Shown piece after piece: positions 43,301 through 52,204 of a stretch of DNA of 64,000 nt. A program made the translations under genes and the position numbers. Under the pieces are notes generated by a model. It was not told where the DNA came from and searched no databases. It saw only the letters and a list, made by a program, of their open reading frames with translations. The stretch's first letter is position 1. The number at the start of each line of letters is the position of its first letter. The stretch lies in the NCBI GenBank assembly GCA_036733345.1, contig DAINAR010000003.1, positions 1-64,000 of the forward strand, read 5' to 3'. This DNA comes from JAFGMQ01 sp036733345. GTDB lineage: Bacteria > Desulfobacterota > DSM-4660 > Desulfatiglandales > Desulfatiglandaceae.

Positions 43301-44850
43301 ACCATGATATTTACTCAATTGAAGACCTGTCTGAGCTTATCTTTGACCTGAAAAATGTGAATCCGGAAGCTCGTATTTCGGTCAAGCTTGTATCAGAAGT
43401 CGGGGTTGGTACGATTGCCGCAGGTGTATCAAAGGCGCATGCCGACATGGTTCTGATAAGCGGATATGACGGCGGTACGGGCGCATCGCCTCTTTCATCC
43501 ATCAGACATGCAGGAATGCCCTGGGAACTGGGACTTGCAGACACACATCAGACACTTGTATTAAATAATCTTCGAAGCCGGATCAGGGTCCAGGTTGACG
43601 GTCAGATGAAGACAGGCAGGGATGTAATTATTGCAGCGCTGCTGGGGGCGGAAGAATATGGTTTTGCCACCGCTGTGTTAATCGTCCTTGGTTGTGTAAT
43701 GCTAAGAAAGTGCAACAGCAATGCATGTCCTGTGGGTATTGCTACTCAGGATCCTGATCTTAGAAAATATTTCAAAGGGAAACCGGAATACGTAGTCAAT
43801 TATTTCAACATGATCGCTGAGGAAGTACGTGAACTTATGGCATTGCTGGGATTCAGGAGAATGGATGATCTCATCGGCAGGTCTGATCTGCTTGAAATGA
43901 ACAGTGCCCTGGATTTCTGGAAGGCAAAGGGGCTTGATTTCTCAGGTATATTTTACCGACCGGAGGTTAAAGGTGACATGCCCTGCAGATGTGTTGAGAT
44001 GCAGAGACACGATATTGAAAAAGTTCTGGACAGAGAACTTATTTCACTCTCATGGGAATCTCTCGAAACAAAGAAAAAGACTGCTATTCAGCTCCCTGTA
44101 CACAACACCGACAGGGCTGTAGGGGCAATGATATCAGGCGAGGTTGCTAAACGGTTTGGAAATGAGGGCCTGCCGGATGACACGATTACCTGCAAATTTG
44201 CTGGTGCTGCGGGTCAGAGTTTTGGGGCTTTTCTGGCAAAGGGTTTGACTTTCATACTTGAAGGGGAAGCAAATGATTATCTGGGTAAGGGACTGTCAGG
44301 CGGAAAGATAGTTGTTAAACCATATCCAGGTTCAGATTATAATCCATCAGAGAACATAATTGCAGGCAACATAATCCTCTACGGTGCAACTGCCGGCCAG
44401 GTGTATATACATGGAAAGGCCGGAGAGAGGTTTGGAGTCAGAAACAGCGGTGTATATGCCGTGGTGGAGGGTGTAGGGGATCATGGCTGTGAATATATGA
44501 CAGGCGGAAGGGTCGTTGTTTTAGGGGAAACCGGTATAAATTTTGCCGCCGGGATGAGCGGGGGGATTGCTTACGTCTATGATCCCGAGCGGCTCTTTGA
44601 CAACCGCTGCAATCTGGACATGGTGGACCTGGAACTGGTAGCGGATGAAAATGATATCCAGGAATTAAAGGAGATGATCAGCTGGCACCTTATATATACA
44701 TACAGCGCAAAGGCACAGTCAATCCTGGACAACTGGGAAGCATGCCTCCCGTTTTTTGTTAAGGTCTTTCCCATGGAGTACCGGAGAGTACTCGGAAAGA
44801 TGAGCAGGGAAGACGTTGCCATTGAGCGACAGGAGATACAGCATGGATGA
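40336..44850 (+). CDS. gltB: Glutamate synthase large subunit
   Basis: A 1504-residue, full-length GltB that moves the glutamine amide to 2-oxoglutarate. The class II amidotransferase domain needs an N-terminal Cys: C14 in FEHDACGVGFVV, freed by removal of 13 residues. Further along are GEINTLRGNLNL, the FMN domain with SNSGEGGEDSARY, GAKPGEGGQLPGHKV, SGYDGGTGASPLSS and the [3Fe-4S] motif CVMLRKCNSNACPVGIATQD, then the C-terminal GXGXG repeat domain. The start is GTG with AAAGG nine bases upstream. It overlaps gltD by 8 bp. Confidence 0.97.
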   Translation: MKGLYDKKFEHDACGVGFVVNIEGTKSHAIVEKGIEVLKNLEHRGAIGADMNTGDGAGILFQIPDAFFRREGEMLGYHLPETGCYGIGMIFMHRSSNLAEKCRAIIEKTINEEGLGFIGWRNVPVDEGAIAGQAKDRQPIILQCLIDGKGLKWAGLERRLFIVRREIERLVSSTTGNEIPFYIPSMSCRTIVYKGLFTATQLPLFYRDLNDPDVTSSLAVVHQRYSTNTFPSWELAQPFRYLAHNGEINTLRGNLNLIRSRESCLKSDLFGDEIGKVLPVINETGSDSSCLDNVLELLVNAGRSLPHSMLMLVPEAWGDKYPMGHDQRGFFEYHAGLMEPWDGPAAIAFSNGDQVGAMLDRNGLRPARYTMTKSGFMVFASEAGVLDIPPSDVVEKGALRPGQLILVDLDKKRVIKNSEIKTICARQQPYRRWVEENRITLRGFYGDVASIKPDLDRILFMQKMFGYTREDLEMILGPMALNGYEPVGSMGADTPLAVLSERNQLLYSYFKQLFAQVTNPPIDPVREELVMSLMTFIGNPGNILSEVPRNSRLIKLRHPILANEDLVRLRDMNVHEFRSATMALGFPAGGSGRYLASAIDQLCRTSEENLRKGCRILILSDRGLAGSLTPIPALLAVSAINQHLLKKGMRTKAGLIIETGEAREVMHMAMLLGFGATAVNPYLAFETIAEMVLKDELKQGIGIAEALENYIRALCKGLLKIMSKMGISTLRSYRSAQVFEAVGLGRDLVDKYFPGTSSRIGGIGLNEIAAEANARHESAHNKIHGTHEILPSGGHYRYRRDGERHLWSPGSITLLQKATRNNDYSLYSEYAGLINNQAKALYTLRGMFRFRNTKPVPVDEVEPASEIVKRFVTGAMSFGSISREAHETIAIAMNRIGAKSNSGEGGEDSARYKPLPNGDRRSSAVKQVASGRFGVTTEYLVNARELQIKIAQGAKPGEGGQLPGHKVNEEIAKVRHSTPGVTLISPPPHHDIYSIEDLSELIFDLKNVNPEARISVKLVSEVGVGTIAAGVSKAHADMVLISGYDGGTGASPLSSIRHAGMPWELGLADTHQTLVLNNLRSRIRVQVDGQMKTGRDVIIAALLGAEEYGFATAVLIVLGCVMLRKCNSNACPVGIATQDPDLRKYFKGKPEYVVNYFNMIAEEVRELMALLGFRRMDDLIGRSDLLEMNSALDFWKAKGLDFSGIFYRPEVKGDMPCRCVEMQRHDIEKVLDRELISLSWESLETKKKTAIQLPVHNTDRAVGAMISGEVAKRFGNEGLPDDTITCKFAGAAGQSFGAFLAKGLTFILEGEANDYLGKGLSGGKIVVKPYPGSDYNPSENIIAGNIILYGATAGQVYIHGKAGERFGVRNSGVYAVVEGVGDHGCEYMTGGRVVVLGETGINFAAGMSGGIAYVYDPERLFDNRCNLDMVDLELVADENDIQELKEMISWHLIYTYSAKAQSILDNWEACLPFFVKVFPMEYRRVLGKMSREDVAIERQEIQHG

Positions 44851-46285
44851 GAAGGCGTCATTTATCAGGTATCCACGGAGAGACGCTTCATATCGTCCAG
44901 TATATGAACGTCTGAGGGATTACAACGCCGTAGAGTTGTCCCTGACCTTTGAAGATACCCTTATGCAGGCTGAACGGTGCATGGAGTGCGGCACGCCTTT
45001 CTGCCATGCCTACGGGTGTCCTCTGGGAAATATTGTTCCTGAATTCAATAATGCTGCACGAATGGCAAACTGGAAGAAGGCTCTTGATCTTTTACTGTCA
45101 ACCAACAACTTTCCGGAATTTACAGGCCGTATCTGTCCTGCACCCTGTGAAGCCTCGTGCGTTGCAGGAATCAATCGAGATCCTGTGAATATAAGGCAGA
45201 TCGAACTGGCAATTATTGAAAAGGGTTTTGAGAATGGCTATATACATGCGGAATTGCCTTCTATCAGATTCAAGGAGAAAGTGGCCATTGTTGGTTCGGG
45301 CCCGGCCGGGCTTGCTGCAGCCGATATGCTGAACAGATCAGGGTATGATGTGACTGTCTTTGAAAGCAGTAAGAAGCCGGGAGGCCTTCTCAGATATGGG
45401 GTGCCTGATTTCAAGCTTGAAAAGTGGGTAGTTGAACGTCGCATAGACCTGATGAAAAAACAGGGGATTGTTTTTGAAACCGGTGTGAAAGTCGGGAAGG
45501 ATATTTCATACGGTTATCTATCAGGGCATTTTGATGCAATATGCCTTGCATGCGGGCCCGGTGAGCCTCGGGATTTGCCTGTTCAGGGACGAAGTTTAAA
45601 AGGTATCTATTTTGCAATGGACTATCTGGTTCAGCAGAACAGGAGGATTTCAGGCGAGAAAGCAGACCCGTCACAGGAAATTACTGCCTCAGGAAAGACA
45701 GTTGTAGTTATAGGCGGCGGAGATACCGGCTCAGACTGCCTTGGAACAGCCCTGCGTCAGGGTGCAGAAAAGGTATATCAGTTTGAGATCATGCCTGAAC
45801 CTCCGACTGAAAGGCCTGAATCAACTCCGTGGCCAGAATGGCCTGCAATACTGCGCGAAACTCATGCACACAAGGAGGGAGGGGAAAGACGCTGGTCTGT
45901 TATGACCAAGGAATTCATGGGTGAAAACGGAATCCTGAAAGGGCTGCGATGTGCTGAAGTGGAGTGGAAGACAACCGAAGAAGGAAGGGTTCATGTGCCT
46001 GAAGAAATACCCGGAACGGAATTTGATGTAAAAGCCGATCTTGTTATCCTTGCAATGGGTTTTGTGGGCCGGAAAAAGACCGGTATTGTTGAAAGATTTG
46101 GAATTGAACTGGACAGCAGGGGAAACATCAGGGCTGATGAGCGTAATATGACAAAGGTAAGCGGGTTGTTTATTGCGGGAGACATGAATATGGGGCAGTC
46201 ACTGGTTGTCAGTGCGATAGCGGATGGCAGAAGGGCGGCTCAGGGAATTATGGCATATTTGGCAAAAAGGGCAGGAAAAAAGTGA
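44843..46285 (+). CDS. gltD: Glutamate synthase small subunit
   Basis: A 480-residue NADPH-oxidising partner of GltB. N-terminal Fe-S cysteines are CMECGTPFCHAYGCPLGN and CPAPCEASCVAGI. FAD binding is at VAIVGSGPAGLAAADML and NADPH binding at VVVIGGGDTGSDCLGTALRQ. The frame extends nine codons upstream inside gltB, but the ATG at 44843 has AGGAGAT before it and fits the family start MDEKASFIRY. It overlaps gltB by 8 bp and hisH by 4 bp. Confidence 0.97.
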   Translation: MDEKASFIRYPRRDASYRPVYERLRDYNAVELSLTFEDTLMQAERCMECGTPFCHAYGCPLGNIVPEFNNAARMANWKKALDLLLSTNNFPEFTGRICPAPCEASCVAGINRDPVNIRQIELAIIEKGFENGYIHAELPSIRFKEKVAIVGSGPAGLAAADMLNRSGYDVTVFESSKKPGGLLRYGVPDFKLEKWVVERRIDLMKKQGIVFETGVKVGKDISYGYLSGHFDAICLACGPGEPRDLPVQGRSLKGIYFAMDYLVQQNRRISGEKADPSQEITASGKTVVVIGGGDTGSDCLGTALRQGAEKVYQFEIMPEPPTERPESTPWPEWPAILRETHAHKEGGERRWSVMTKEFMGENGILKGLRCAEVEWKTTEEGRVHVPEEIPGTEFDVKADLVILAMGFVGRKKTGIVERFGIELDSRGNIRADERNMTKVSGLFIAGDMNMGQSLVVSAIADGRRAAQGIMAYLAKRAGKK

Positions 46286-46920
46286 TTTCAATTATTGATT
46301 ATGAAGCCGGAAACCTGAAAAGCGTTGAGCGTGCCCTGAAAAAACTTGGATTTGCCTGCATTATAACTCAGAATAAGGAAGAAATTAACAGATCCGAAAG
46401 GATCATATTCCCCGGGGTAGGGGCAGCAGGGAAGGCAATTGCTGATTTAAGAAGGCTTGGTCTTGATAATGTTCTGATAAAAGCATTTGAGGAGGGTAAG
46501 CCCATTCTCGGGATTTGTCTGGGTGCCCAGATAATACTTGAAAAGAGCGAAGAAAATCTCACTAAATGCCTTGGATTGATTCCAGGAGAGGTAAGATTAT
46601 TTCCCCGTCCTCTATTCTCATCTGATAAAGAGCGTCTCAAAATTCCCCACATGGGCTGGAACGGCATAGAGATAATAAAAAGGCATCCGGTTTTAAATGG
46701 AGTCGGGCCGGATGATGAATTCTATTTTGTTCATTCATATTATGTTAAACCCGCTTCAGACGAATATTTAATCGGAGTTACCGAATACGGGATAGAGTTT
46801 TGTTCCATAATAGGATACAGAAATTTGATTGCCGTACAATTTCATCTGGAAAAGAGCGGCTCCCCCGGTCTGAGAATACTGAAAAATTTCTGCAAATGGG
46901 ATGGAACCTATAATGCTTAG
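46282..46920 (+). CDS. hisH: Imidazole glycerol phosphate synthase, glutamine amidotransferase subunit
   Basis: A 212-residue class I amidotransferase that feeds ammonia to HisF. The triad is visible: C79 in ILGICLGAQII, and His/Glu in AVQFHLEKSGSPG near the end. GMDVK-like HisF follows with an 8-bp overlap. The GTG start overlaps the gltD stop (GTGA), so translation is coupled. The remaining his genes are not here; their absence makes placement in a glutamine-using gene run notable. Confidence 0.93.
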   Translation: MISIIDYEAGNLKSVERALKKLGFACIITQNKEEINRSERIIFPGVGAAGKAIADLRRLGLDNVLIKAFEEGKPILGICLGAQIILEKSEENLTKCLGLIPGEVRLFPRPLFSSDKERLKIPHMGWNGIEIIKRHPVLNGVGPDDEFYFVHSYYVKPASDEYLIGVTEYGIEFCSIIGYRNLIAVQFHLEKSGSPGLRILKNFCKWDGTYNA

Positions 46921-47692
46921 CAAAAGGATCATACCCTGCCTGGATGTAAGGGATGGTAAGACCACCAAGGGAATAAAATTTAAAGAAAATATAGATATTG
47001 GTGATCCTGTGGAGATGGCCAGATTCTATTATGAAGAGGGGGCTGATGAGATTGTCTTTTATGATATTACAGCGTCGAGTGATCGCCGTGATATTATGAT
47101 TGACGTAGTTCGTCGCGTAGCTGAAACTATTTTTATACCCTTTTCTGTTGGAGGGGGGATCAGGACAATTCAGGATATGCGCAGTGTTCTTCTGGCAGGT
47201 GCCGAGAAGGTAAGCGTCAACAGCGGGGCTGTTGAAAATCCAGGGATCATATCACAAGGGGCTCTTGCCTTTGGAAGCCAGTGCATTGTGCTCGGAATGG
47301 ATGTAAAAAAGGTCAAAAAATCAAAAGAAATCCCTTCAGGTTATGAGATAGTAATTCATGGCGGAAGAAAAAATACAGGCATTGATGCACTTTATTGGGC
47401 CAAAAAGGCTGAAGAATTGGGCGCAGGAGAAATATGCCTGAATTCCATTGATGCGGACGGCACTAAAGAAGGATATGAGTTGATACTGACCTCACTTATC
47501 TCTGATAATGTAAATATCCCGGTAATAGCATCAGGAGGTGCGGGTAGCATAGAACATATTTATGAAGCGCTGGTAAATGCGAGAGCGGATGCGGCCCTGA
47601 TAGCTTCTGTTGTACACTATGAAACCTTTTCAATCAGAAATATCAAAGAGGAACTGAATTCCCGCGGGGTTAAGGTACGCAGGGTATGGTAA
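46913..47692 (+). CDS. hisF: Imidazole glycerol phosphate synthase, cyclase subunit
   Basis: A 259-residue TIM barrel that closes the imidazole ring and releases AICAR. The catalytic Asp residues are in IPCLDVRDG (Asp11 region) and VLGMDVKK. HisF-type VGGGIRTIQDM, LNSIDADGTKEGYEL and VIASGGAGSIEH are clear. An ATG at 46901 is in frame, but the ATG at 46913 gives the family start MLSKRIIPCLD. It overlaps hisH by 8 bp; carA follows after 16 bp. Confidence 0.95.
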   Translation: MLSKRIIPCLDVRDGKTTKGIKFKENIDIGDPVEMARFYYEEGADEIVFYDITASSDRRDIMIDVVRRVAETIFIPFSVGGGIRTIQDMRSVLLAGAEKVSVNSGAVENPGIISQGALAFGSQCIVLGMDVKKVKKSKEIPSGYEIVIHGGRKNTGIDALYWAKKAEELGAGEICLNSIDADGTKEGYELILTSLISDNVNIPVIASGGAGSIEHIYEALVNARADAALIASVVHYETFSIRNIKEELNSRGVKVRRVW

Positions 47693-47708
47693 GAATCAGA
47701 AAAATAAT

Positions 47709-48842
47709 ATGAAAGCATTACTGGCATTGGAAGATGGGAAGGTTTTTACCGGCAGATCCTTTACCGGTCACGGAGAGACAGCAGGAGAGGTCGTTTTCAA
47801 TACGAGCATGTGCGGTTATCAGGAGATATTGACTGATCCTTCATACTGCGGCCAGATGGTTAATATGACATATCCTTTGATCGGCAACTATGGCGTCAAT
47901 GAAAATGATGTCGAATCTGAAAGGATACAGGTCAAGGCAATGCTGGTAAAAGAATACCAGAGATATCCCAGCAACTTCAGATCGCAGGGAGATCTCTCGT
48001 ATTATCTTCAGTCAGGACATGTGCTTGGAATTGAAGGAATTGATACAAGAGCCCTCACAAGACATATAAGAGTACAGGGGGCAATGAAGGCTGCGATTTC
48101 AACATTGGACCTGAATCCTGTCTCAATGGTGGAAAAGGCAAGGCGGTCACCAGCTATGGCCGGCCGTGACCTGGCCTGTGAAGTTACATGCAGGGAGCCC
48201 ATGGCCTGGATGAACAATCGGTTGGTAAGGATTCCTGGAGGGCTTGAAGGATTTAAATGGCCTGAAGGTAAAAATACATGGCGTGTAGTGGCCATAGACT
48301 TTGGAGTTAAACTTAATATACTCAGGGAGTTGGATAAGAGAGGGTGTTCCGTCATTCTCCTGCCGGCATATGCGGATAGTGAGGCTGTTAAAAGGCTAAA
48401 ACCGCATGGGCTTTTTCTGAGTAACGGGCCCGGAGACCCTGCCGCAGTGACCTATGCAGTAAAGACTATCAGAGACCTGATAGGCAGTATTCCTATATTC
48501 GGGATATGCCTCGGACATCAGCTGATTGGACTGGCCCTTGGAGGTAAGACATTTAAACTGAAATTCGGTCATCGCGGAGCAAACCAGCCTGTCCTTAATC
48601 TTGCAACAGGCCGGGTTGAGATAACCTCTCAGAATCATGGCTTCTGTGTGGACATAGAGTCACTAAATGATCCTGATATCGAAGTAAGCCATATTAACCT
48701 CAATGACAGGACAGTTGAAGGGCTTGTACATAAGAAATTCCCATTGTTTTCAGTCCAGTATCACCCTGAGGCCTCCCCCGGACCTAATGATGCTACATAT
48801 CTCTTTGACAGGTTCATAGGGATGATGGAACATACTTTATGA
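47709..48842 (+). CDS. carA: Carbamoyl-phosphate synthase small subunit
   Basis: A 377-residue, full-length glutaminase subunit of carbamoyl-phosphate synthase, for pyrimidines and arginine. The nucleophile is C267 in IFGICLGHQLIGLALGG, and the His/Glu pair is in FSVQYHPEASPGP. N-terminal motif: GEVVFNTSMCGYQEILTDPS. It is followed by carB after 55 bp. Confidence 0.97.
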   Translation: MKALLALEDGKVFTGRSFTGHGETAGEVVFNTSMCGYQEILTDPSYCGQMVNMTYPLIGNYGVNENDVESERIQVKAMLVKEYQRYPSNFRSQGDLSYYLQSGHVLGIEGIDTRALTRHIRVQGAMKAAISTLDLNPVSMVEKARRSPAMAGRDLACEVTCREPMAWMNNRLVRIPGGLEGFKWPEGKNTWRVVAIDFGVKLNILRELDKRGCSVILLPAYADSEAVKRLKPHGLFLSNGPGDPAAVTYAVKTIRDLIGSIPIFGICLGHQLIGLALGGKTFKLKFGHRGANQPVLNLATGRVEITSQNHGFCVDIESLNDPDIEVSHINLNDRTVEGLVHKKFPLFSVQYHPEASPGPNDATYLFDRFIGMMEHTL

Positions 48843-48897
48843 ACCTCTAATAACTCTAATATCAGATAATTGTCCATAGACAGGACTTTAAATAATT

Positions 48898-51800
48898 ATG
48901 CCTAAACGCTCCGATATAAAAAAGATTCTTATAATCGGCTCAGGTCCGATAGTAATAGGGCAGGCATGTGAGTTCGACTATTCGGGAACCCAGGCATGCA
49001 AGGCTTTGATGGAAGAAGGGTTTGAGGTAGTGCTGGTAAACAGCAATCCCGCAACCATAATGACTGATCCCGGAACCGCACATCGCACTTATATTGAACC
49101 GATCACTCCTGAGATTGTGGCAAAGGTTATAGAGCGAGAACGTCCTGATGCTGTTTTGCCCACCCTTGGTGGTCAGACCGGTTTGAACGTTGTGGTGCAA
49201 GTTGCACAGTCCGGGCTCCTGGATGAGCTGGGTGTGGAGGTTATCGGGGCCTCAATTCCCGTAATACTAAAGGCGGAAGATCGTGAGCAGTTCCGAAATG
49301 CTATGAATCGTATAGGTCTGCGTGTGCCTAAAAACGGCATCGCAAGAGACATGGATCAGGCCAGGCAGGTGGCTGAAGAAATAGGTTATCCGCTGATTGT
49401 CAGGGCAAGCTTTACCCTGGGAGGGATAGGCAGCGGCGTTGCCTATAATCGTGAGGAGTTTGAAACACTTGCAAGCTCAGGCCTTGATGCAAGTATGATT
49501 TCCGAAATCATAATTGAAGAGTCCCTTATTGGCTGGAAGGAATTTGAACTGGAAGTAATGAGAGACCGCATGGACAATGTGGTTATTATTTGTTCCATCG
49601 AAAATTTTGATCCAATGGGAATCCATACGGGAGACAGCATTACCGTCGCTCCGGCTCAGACCCTTTCAGACAAAGAATACCAGGCCATGCGTAATGCAGC
49701 CATATCAATCATAAGAGAGATAGGCGTTGAAACAGGCGGTTCCAATATCCAGTTTGCTGTTCATCCTCAAAATGGAGAGATGGTAGTTATAGAGATGAAT
49801 CCCAGGGTATCCAGAAGCTCGGCACTGGCTTCAAAGGCTACAGGATTCCCCATTGCAAAGATTGCAGCCAAGCTTGCCGTAGGATATTCCCTTAACGAGA
49901 TCCCGAATGATATCACACGCGAAACATTTGCTTCCTTTGAACCGGCAATTGATTACTGCGTTGTCAAGATACCCCGGTGGACGTTTGAAAAATTCCACGG
50001 ATCTGAAGACATATTGACTACCTCGATGAAGTCGGTCGGTGAAACCATGGCTATAGGCAGGACCTTCAAGGAAGCCCTGCAAAAGGCTGTCAGATCCCTG
50101 GAGGTGGGGCGATTCGGCCTTGGTTCCGCAATCATGTCCTCAGGAAAAAATTCCAGCCCTGATCTGAACGCAATTGAAAAGGGGCTTATATATCCAAACT
50201 CAAATCGATTATTCAATATTTATAATGCCATTGGATCAGGGATCAGCCTGGAAAGAATTAATGAACTGACCTCAATCGATATATGGTTTCTATATAATAT
50301 TAAACAGATATATGAGTTAGAAGAGAAGTTGAATGATACGGCACGGAATGGAATTCAGCTTGAATCTGTGGAGCATGAATTCCTGAAAAAGGTAAAAGAA
50401 TATGGCTTTTCCGATATCCAGATAGCAAAGACCTTTAATGCCAGTGAACAGAACGTGCGGGAAATTAGAAGGGAAAAGGCAGTAGCTCCGGTCTTTAAAT
50501 TAGTTGACACATGTGCAGCAGAGTTTGAAGCCTACACCCCATATTATTATTCAAGCTATGATCAGGAGAATGAGATTCGCAGGTCGGAAAAAAGGAAGGT
50601 AATGATTCTTGGAGGAGGCCCTAACAGGATAGGGCAGGGCATTGAATTTGACTACTGCTGTGTGCAGGCATCATTCGCTTTAAAAGAGATAGGGGTAGAG
50701 AGCATAATGGTCAACAGTAATCCGGAGACGGTAAGTACGGATTATGATACCTCTGACAAACTTTATTTCGAACCATTGACCAGGGAGGATGTGCTGAATA
50801 TATACGAGCAGGAAAAGGCAGAAGGCATAATCGTACAGTTCGGAGGACAGACCCCTCTCAATATTTCTGTTCAACTGGCTGAGGCCGGAGCAACGATTCT
50901 TGGAACAAGCCCTGACAGCATAGACATGGCAGAAGACAGGGAACGTTTTCAGGACCTGCTCATTAAATTAAACATATTACAGCCGAAAAACGGGATCGCA
51001 TTTACCGAGGAGGAAGCAGCCGGTATAGCGGAAGAGGTGGGTTACCCTGTGATAGTAAGACCGTCATTTGTGCTGGGCGGTCGAGGAATGGAAATTGTTT
51101 ATGATAAGGAAGACCTGATGCGTTATATTGAAACGGCTGTTCTTGTAACTCCCGGCAAACCCATATTGATTGACAGATTCCTTGACAACGCCATAGAGGT
51201 GGATGTTGATGCCATCTCGGATGGAACCGATACCATAATAGGCGGGATTATGGAACATATTGAAGAGGCAGGCATACACAGCGGAGACAGCGCCTGTGTC
51301 CTTCCACCTATTTCCATTAAAGCCGAAACGCTTGAAAAAATCAAGGATCATACAAGAGCTATTGCCAGAGAGCTCAAAGTGATAGGCCTGATGAATATAC
51401 AGTATGCCATAAAAGATAATGATGTCTATGTGCTTGAAGTTAATCCCAGGGCGTCAAGAACCATACCATTTGTGAGCAAGGCTACCGGTGTTCCTTTAGC
51501 AAAGCTTGCCACCAAGGTAATAATGGGGAGCCTTCTGAGGGATCTGGGTATTACTGATGAAGTTGATCCGCCATATATTTCCTGCAAGGAAGCTGTTTTT
51601 CCTTTTGCCAGATTTTCAGGAGTTGATACGGTTCTGGGGCCTGAAATGAGATCCACAGGAGAGGTGATGGGTGTTGACAGGTCTTTTGGACTTGCTTTTG
51701 CCAAGTCACAAATAGCTGCAGGCCAGAGACTTCCGCTTTCCGGAACGGTTTTTATAAGCGTAAGGGATGAAGACAAGATTAAAATACCTGAAACTGCAAA

Positions 51801-52146
51801 AATCCTTTATGATCTTGGTTTTAAGATCGTTGCAACTCGAGGGACATCTACATTTCTTTCATCTTATGGAATATTAAATGAAGCGGTCAAAAAGGTCAGG
51901 GAAGGAAGACCTCATACTGTAGACATGATAAAGAACGGCAATATTGACCTTGTAATAAACACAACAGGAAATAAGAAAGCGGTATCCGAATCCTACTCGA
52001 TCAGGCGTACGGCACTGATGTTTAATATACCCTATACAACTACAACCGCAGGCGCACTCGCAACGGCAAGGGCTATCAAATCTCTGAAAGAAGGCAGTCT
52101 TGAGGTAAAGACGATACAGGAATATCATACCCTGCTTAGTAGTTAA
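48898..52146 (+). CDS. carB: Carbamoyl-phosphate synthase large subunit
   Basis: A 1082-residue, full-length large subunit with two homologous ATP-grasp halves: IIGSGPIVIGQACEFDYSGT and VMILGGGPNRIGQGIEFDYC open each half, and VIEMNPRVSRSSALASKATG and VLEVNPRASRTIPFVSKATG are the paired metal-binding segments. The C-terminal MGS-like domain (from about residue 950, ATRGTSTFLSSYG) is the allosteric region. It is co-transcribed with carA. Confidence 0.98.
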   Translation: MPKRSDIKKILIIGSGPIVIGQACEFDYSGTQACKALMEEGFEVVLVNSNPATIMTDPGTAHRTYIEPITPEIVAKVIERERPDAVLPTLGGQTGLNVVVQVAQSGLLDELGVEVIGASIPVILKAEDREQFRNAMNRIGLRVPKNGIARDMDQARQVAEEIGYPLIVRASFTLGGIGSGVAYNREEFETLASSGLDASMISEIIIEESLIGWKEFELEVMRDRMDNVVIICSIENFDPMGIHTGDSITVAPAQTLSDKEYQAMRNAAISIIREIGVETGGSNIQFAVHPQNGEMVVIEMNPRVSRSSALASKATGFPIAKIAAKLAVGYSLNEIPNDITRETFASFEPAIDYCVVKIPRWTFEKFHGSEDILTTSMKSVGETMAIGRTFKEALQKAVRSLEVGRFGLGSAIMSSGKNSSPDLNAIEKGLIYPNSNRLFNIYNAIGSGISLERINELTSIDIWFLYNIKQIYELEEKLNDTARNGIQLESVEHEFLKKVKEYGFSDIQIAKTFNASEQNVREIRREKAVAPVFKLVDTCAAEFEAYTPYYYSSYDQENEIRRSEKRKVMILGGGPNRIGQGIEFDYCCVQASFALKEIGVESIMVNSNPETVSTDYDTSDKLYFEPLTREDVLNIYEQEKAEGIIVQFGGQTPLNISVQLAEAGATILGTSPDSIDMAEDRERFQDLLIKLNILQPKNGIAFTEEEAAGIAEEVGYPVIVRPSFVLGGRGMEIVYDKEDLMRYIETAVLVTPGKPILIDRFLDNAIEVDVDAISDGTDTIIGGIMEHIEEAGIHSGDSACVLPPISIKAETLEKIKDHTRAIARELKVIGLMNIQYAIKDNDVYVLEVNPRASRTIPFVSKATGVPLAKLATKVIMGSLLRDLGITDEVDPPYISCKEAVFPFARFSGVDTVLGPEMRSTGEVMGVDRSFGLAFAKSQIAAGQRLPLSGTVFISVRDEDKIKIPETAKILYDLGFKIVATRGTSTFLSSYGILNEAVKKVREGRPHTVDMIKNGNIDLVINTTGNKKAVSESYSIRRTALMFNIPYTTTTAGALATARAIKSLKEGSLEVKTIQEYHTLLSS

Positions 52147-52204
52147 TTTTTATCAGTTAATAGTCAACTGTTGATAGTTACTACATAAGTGGAAAGAGAT
52201 AGAA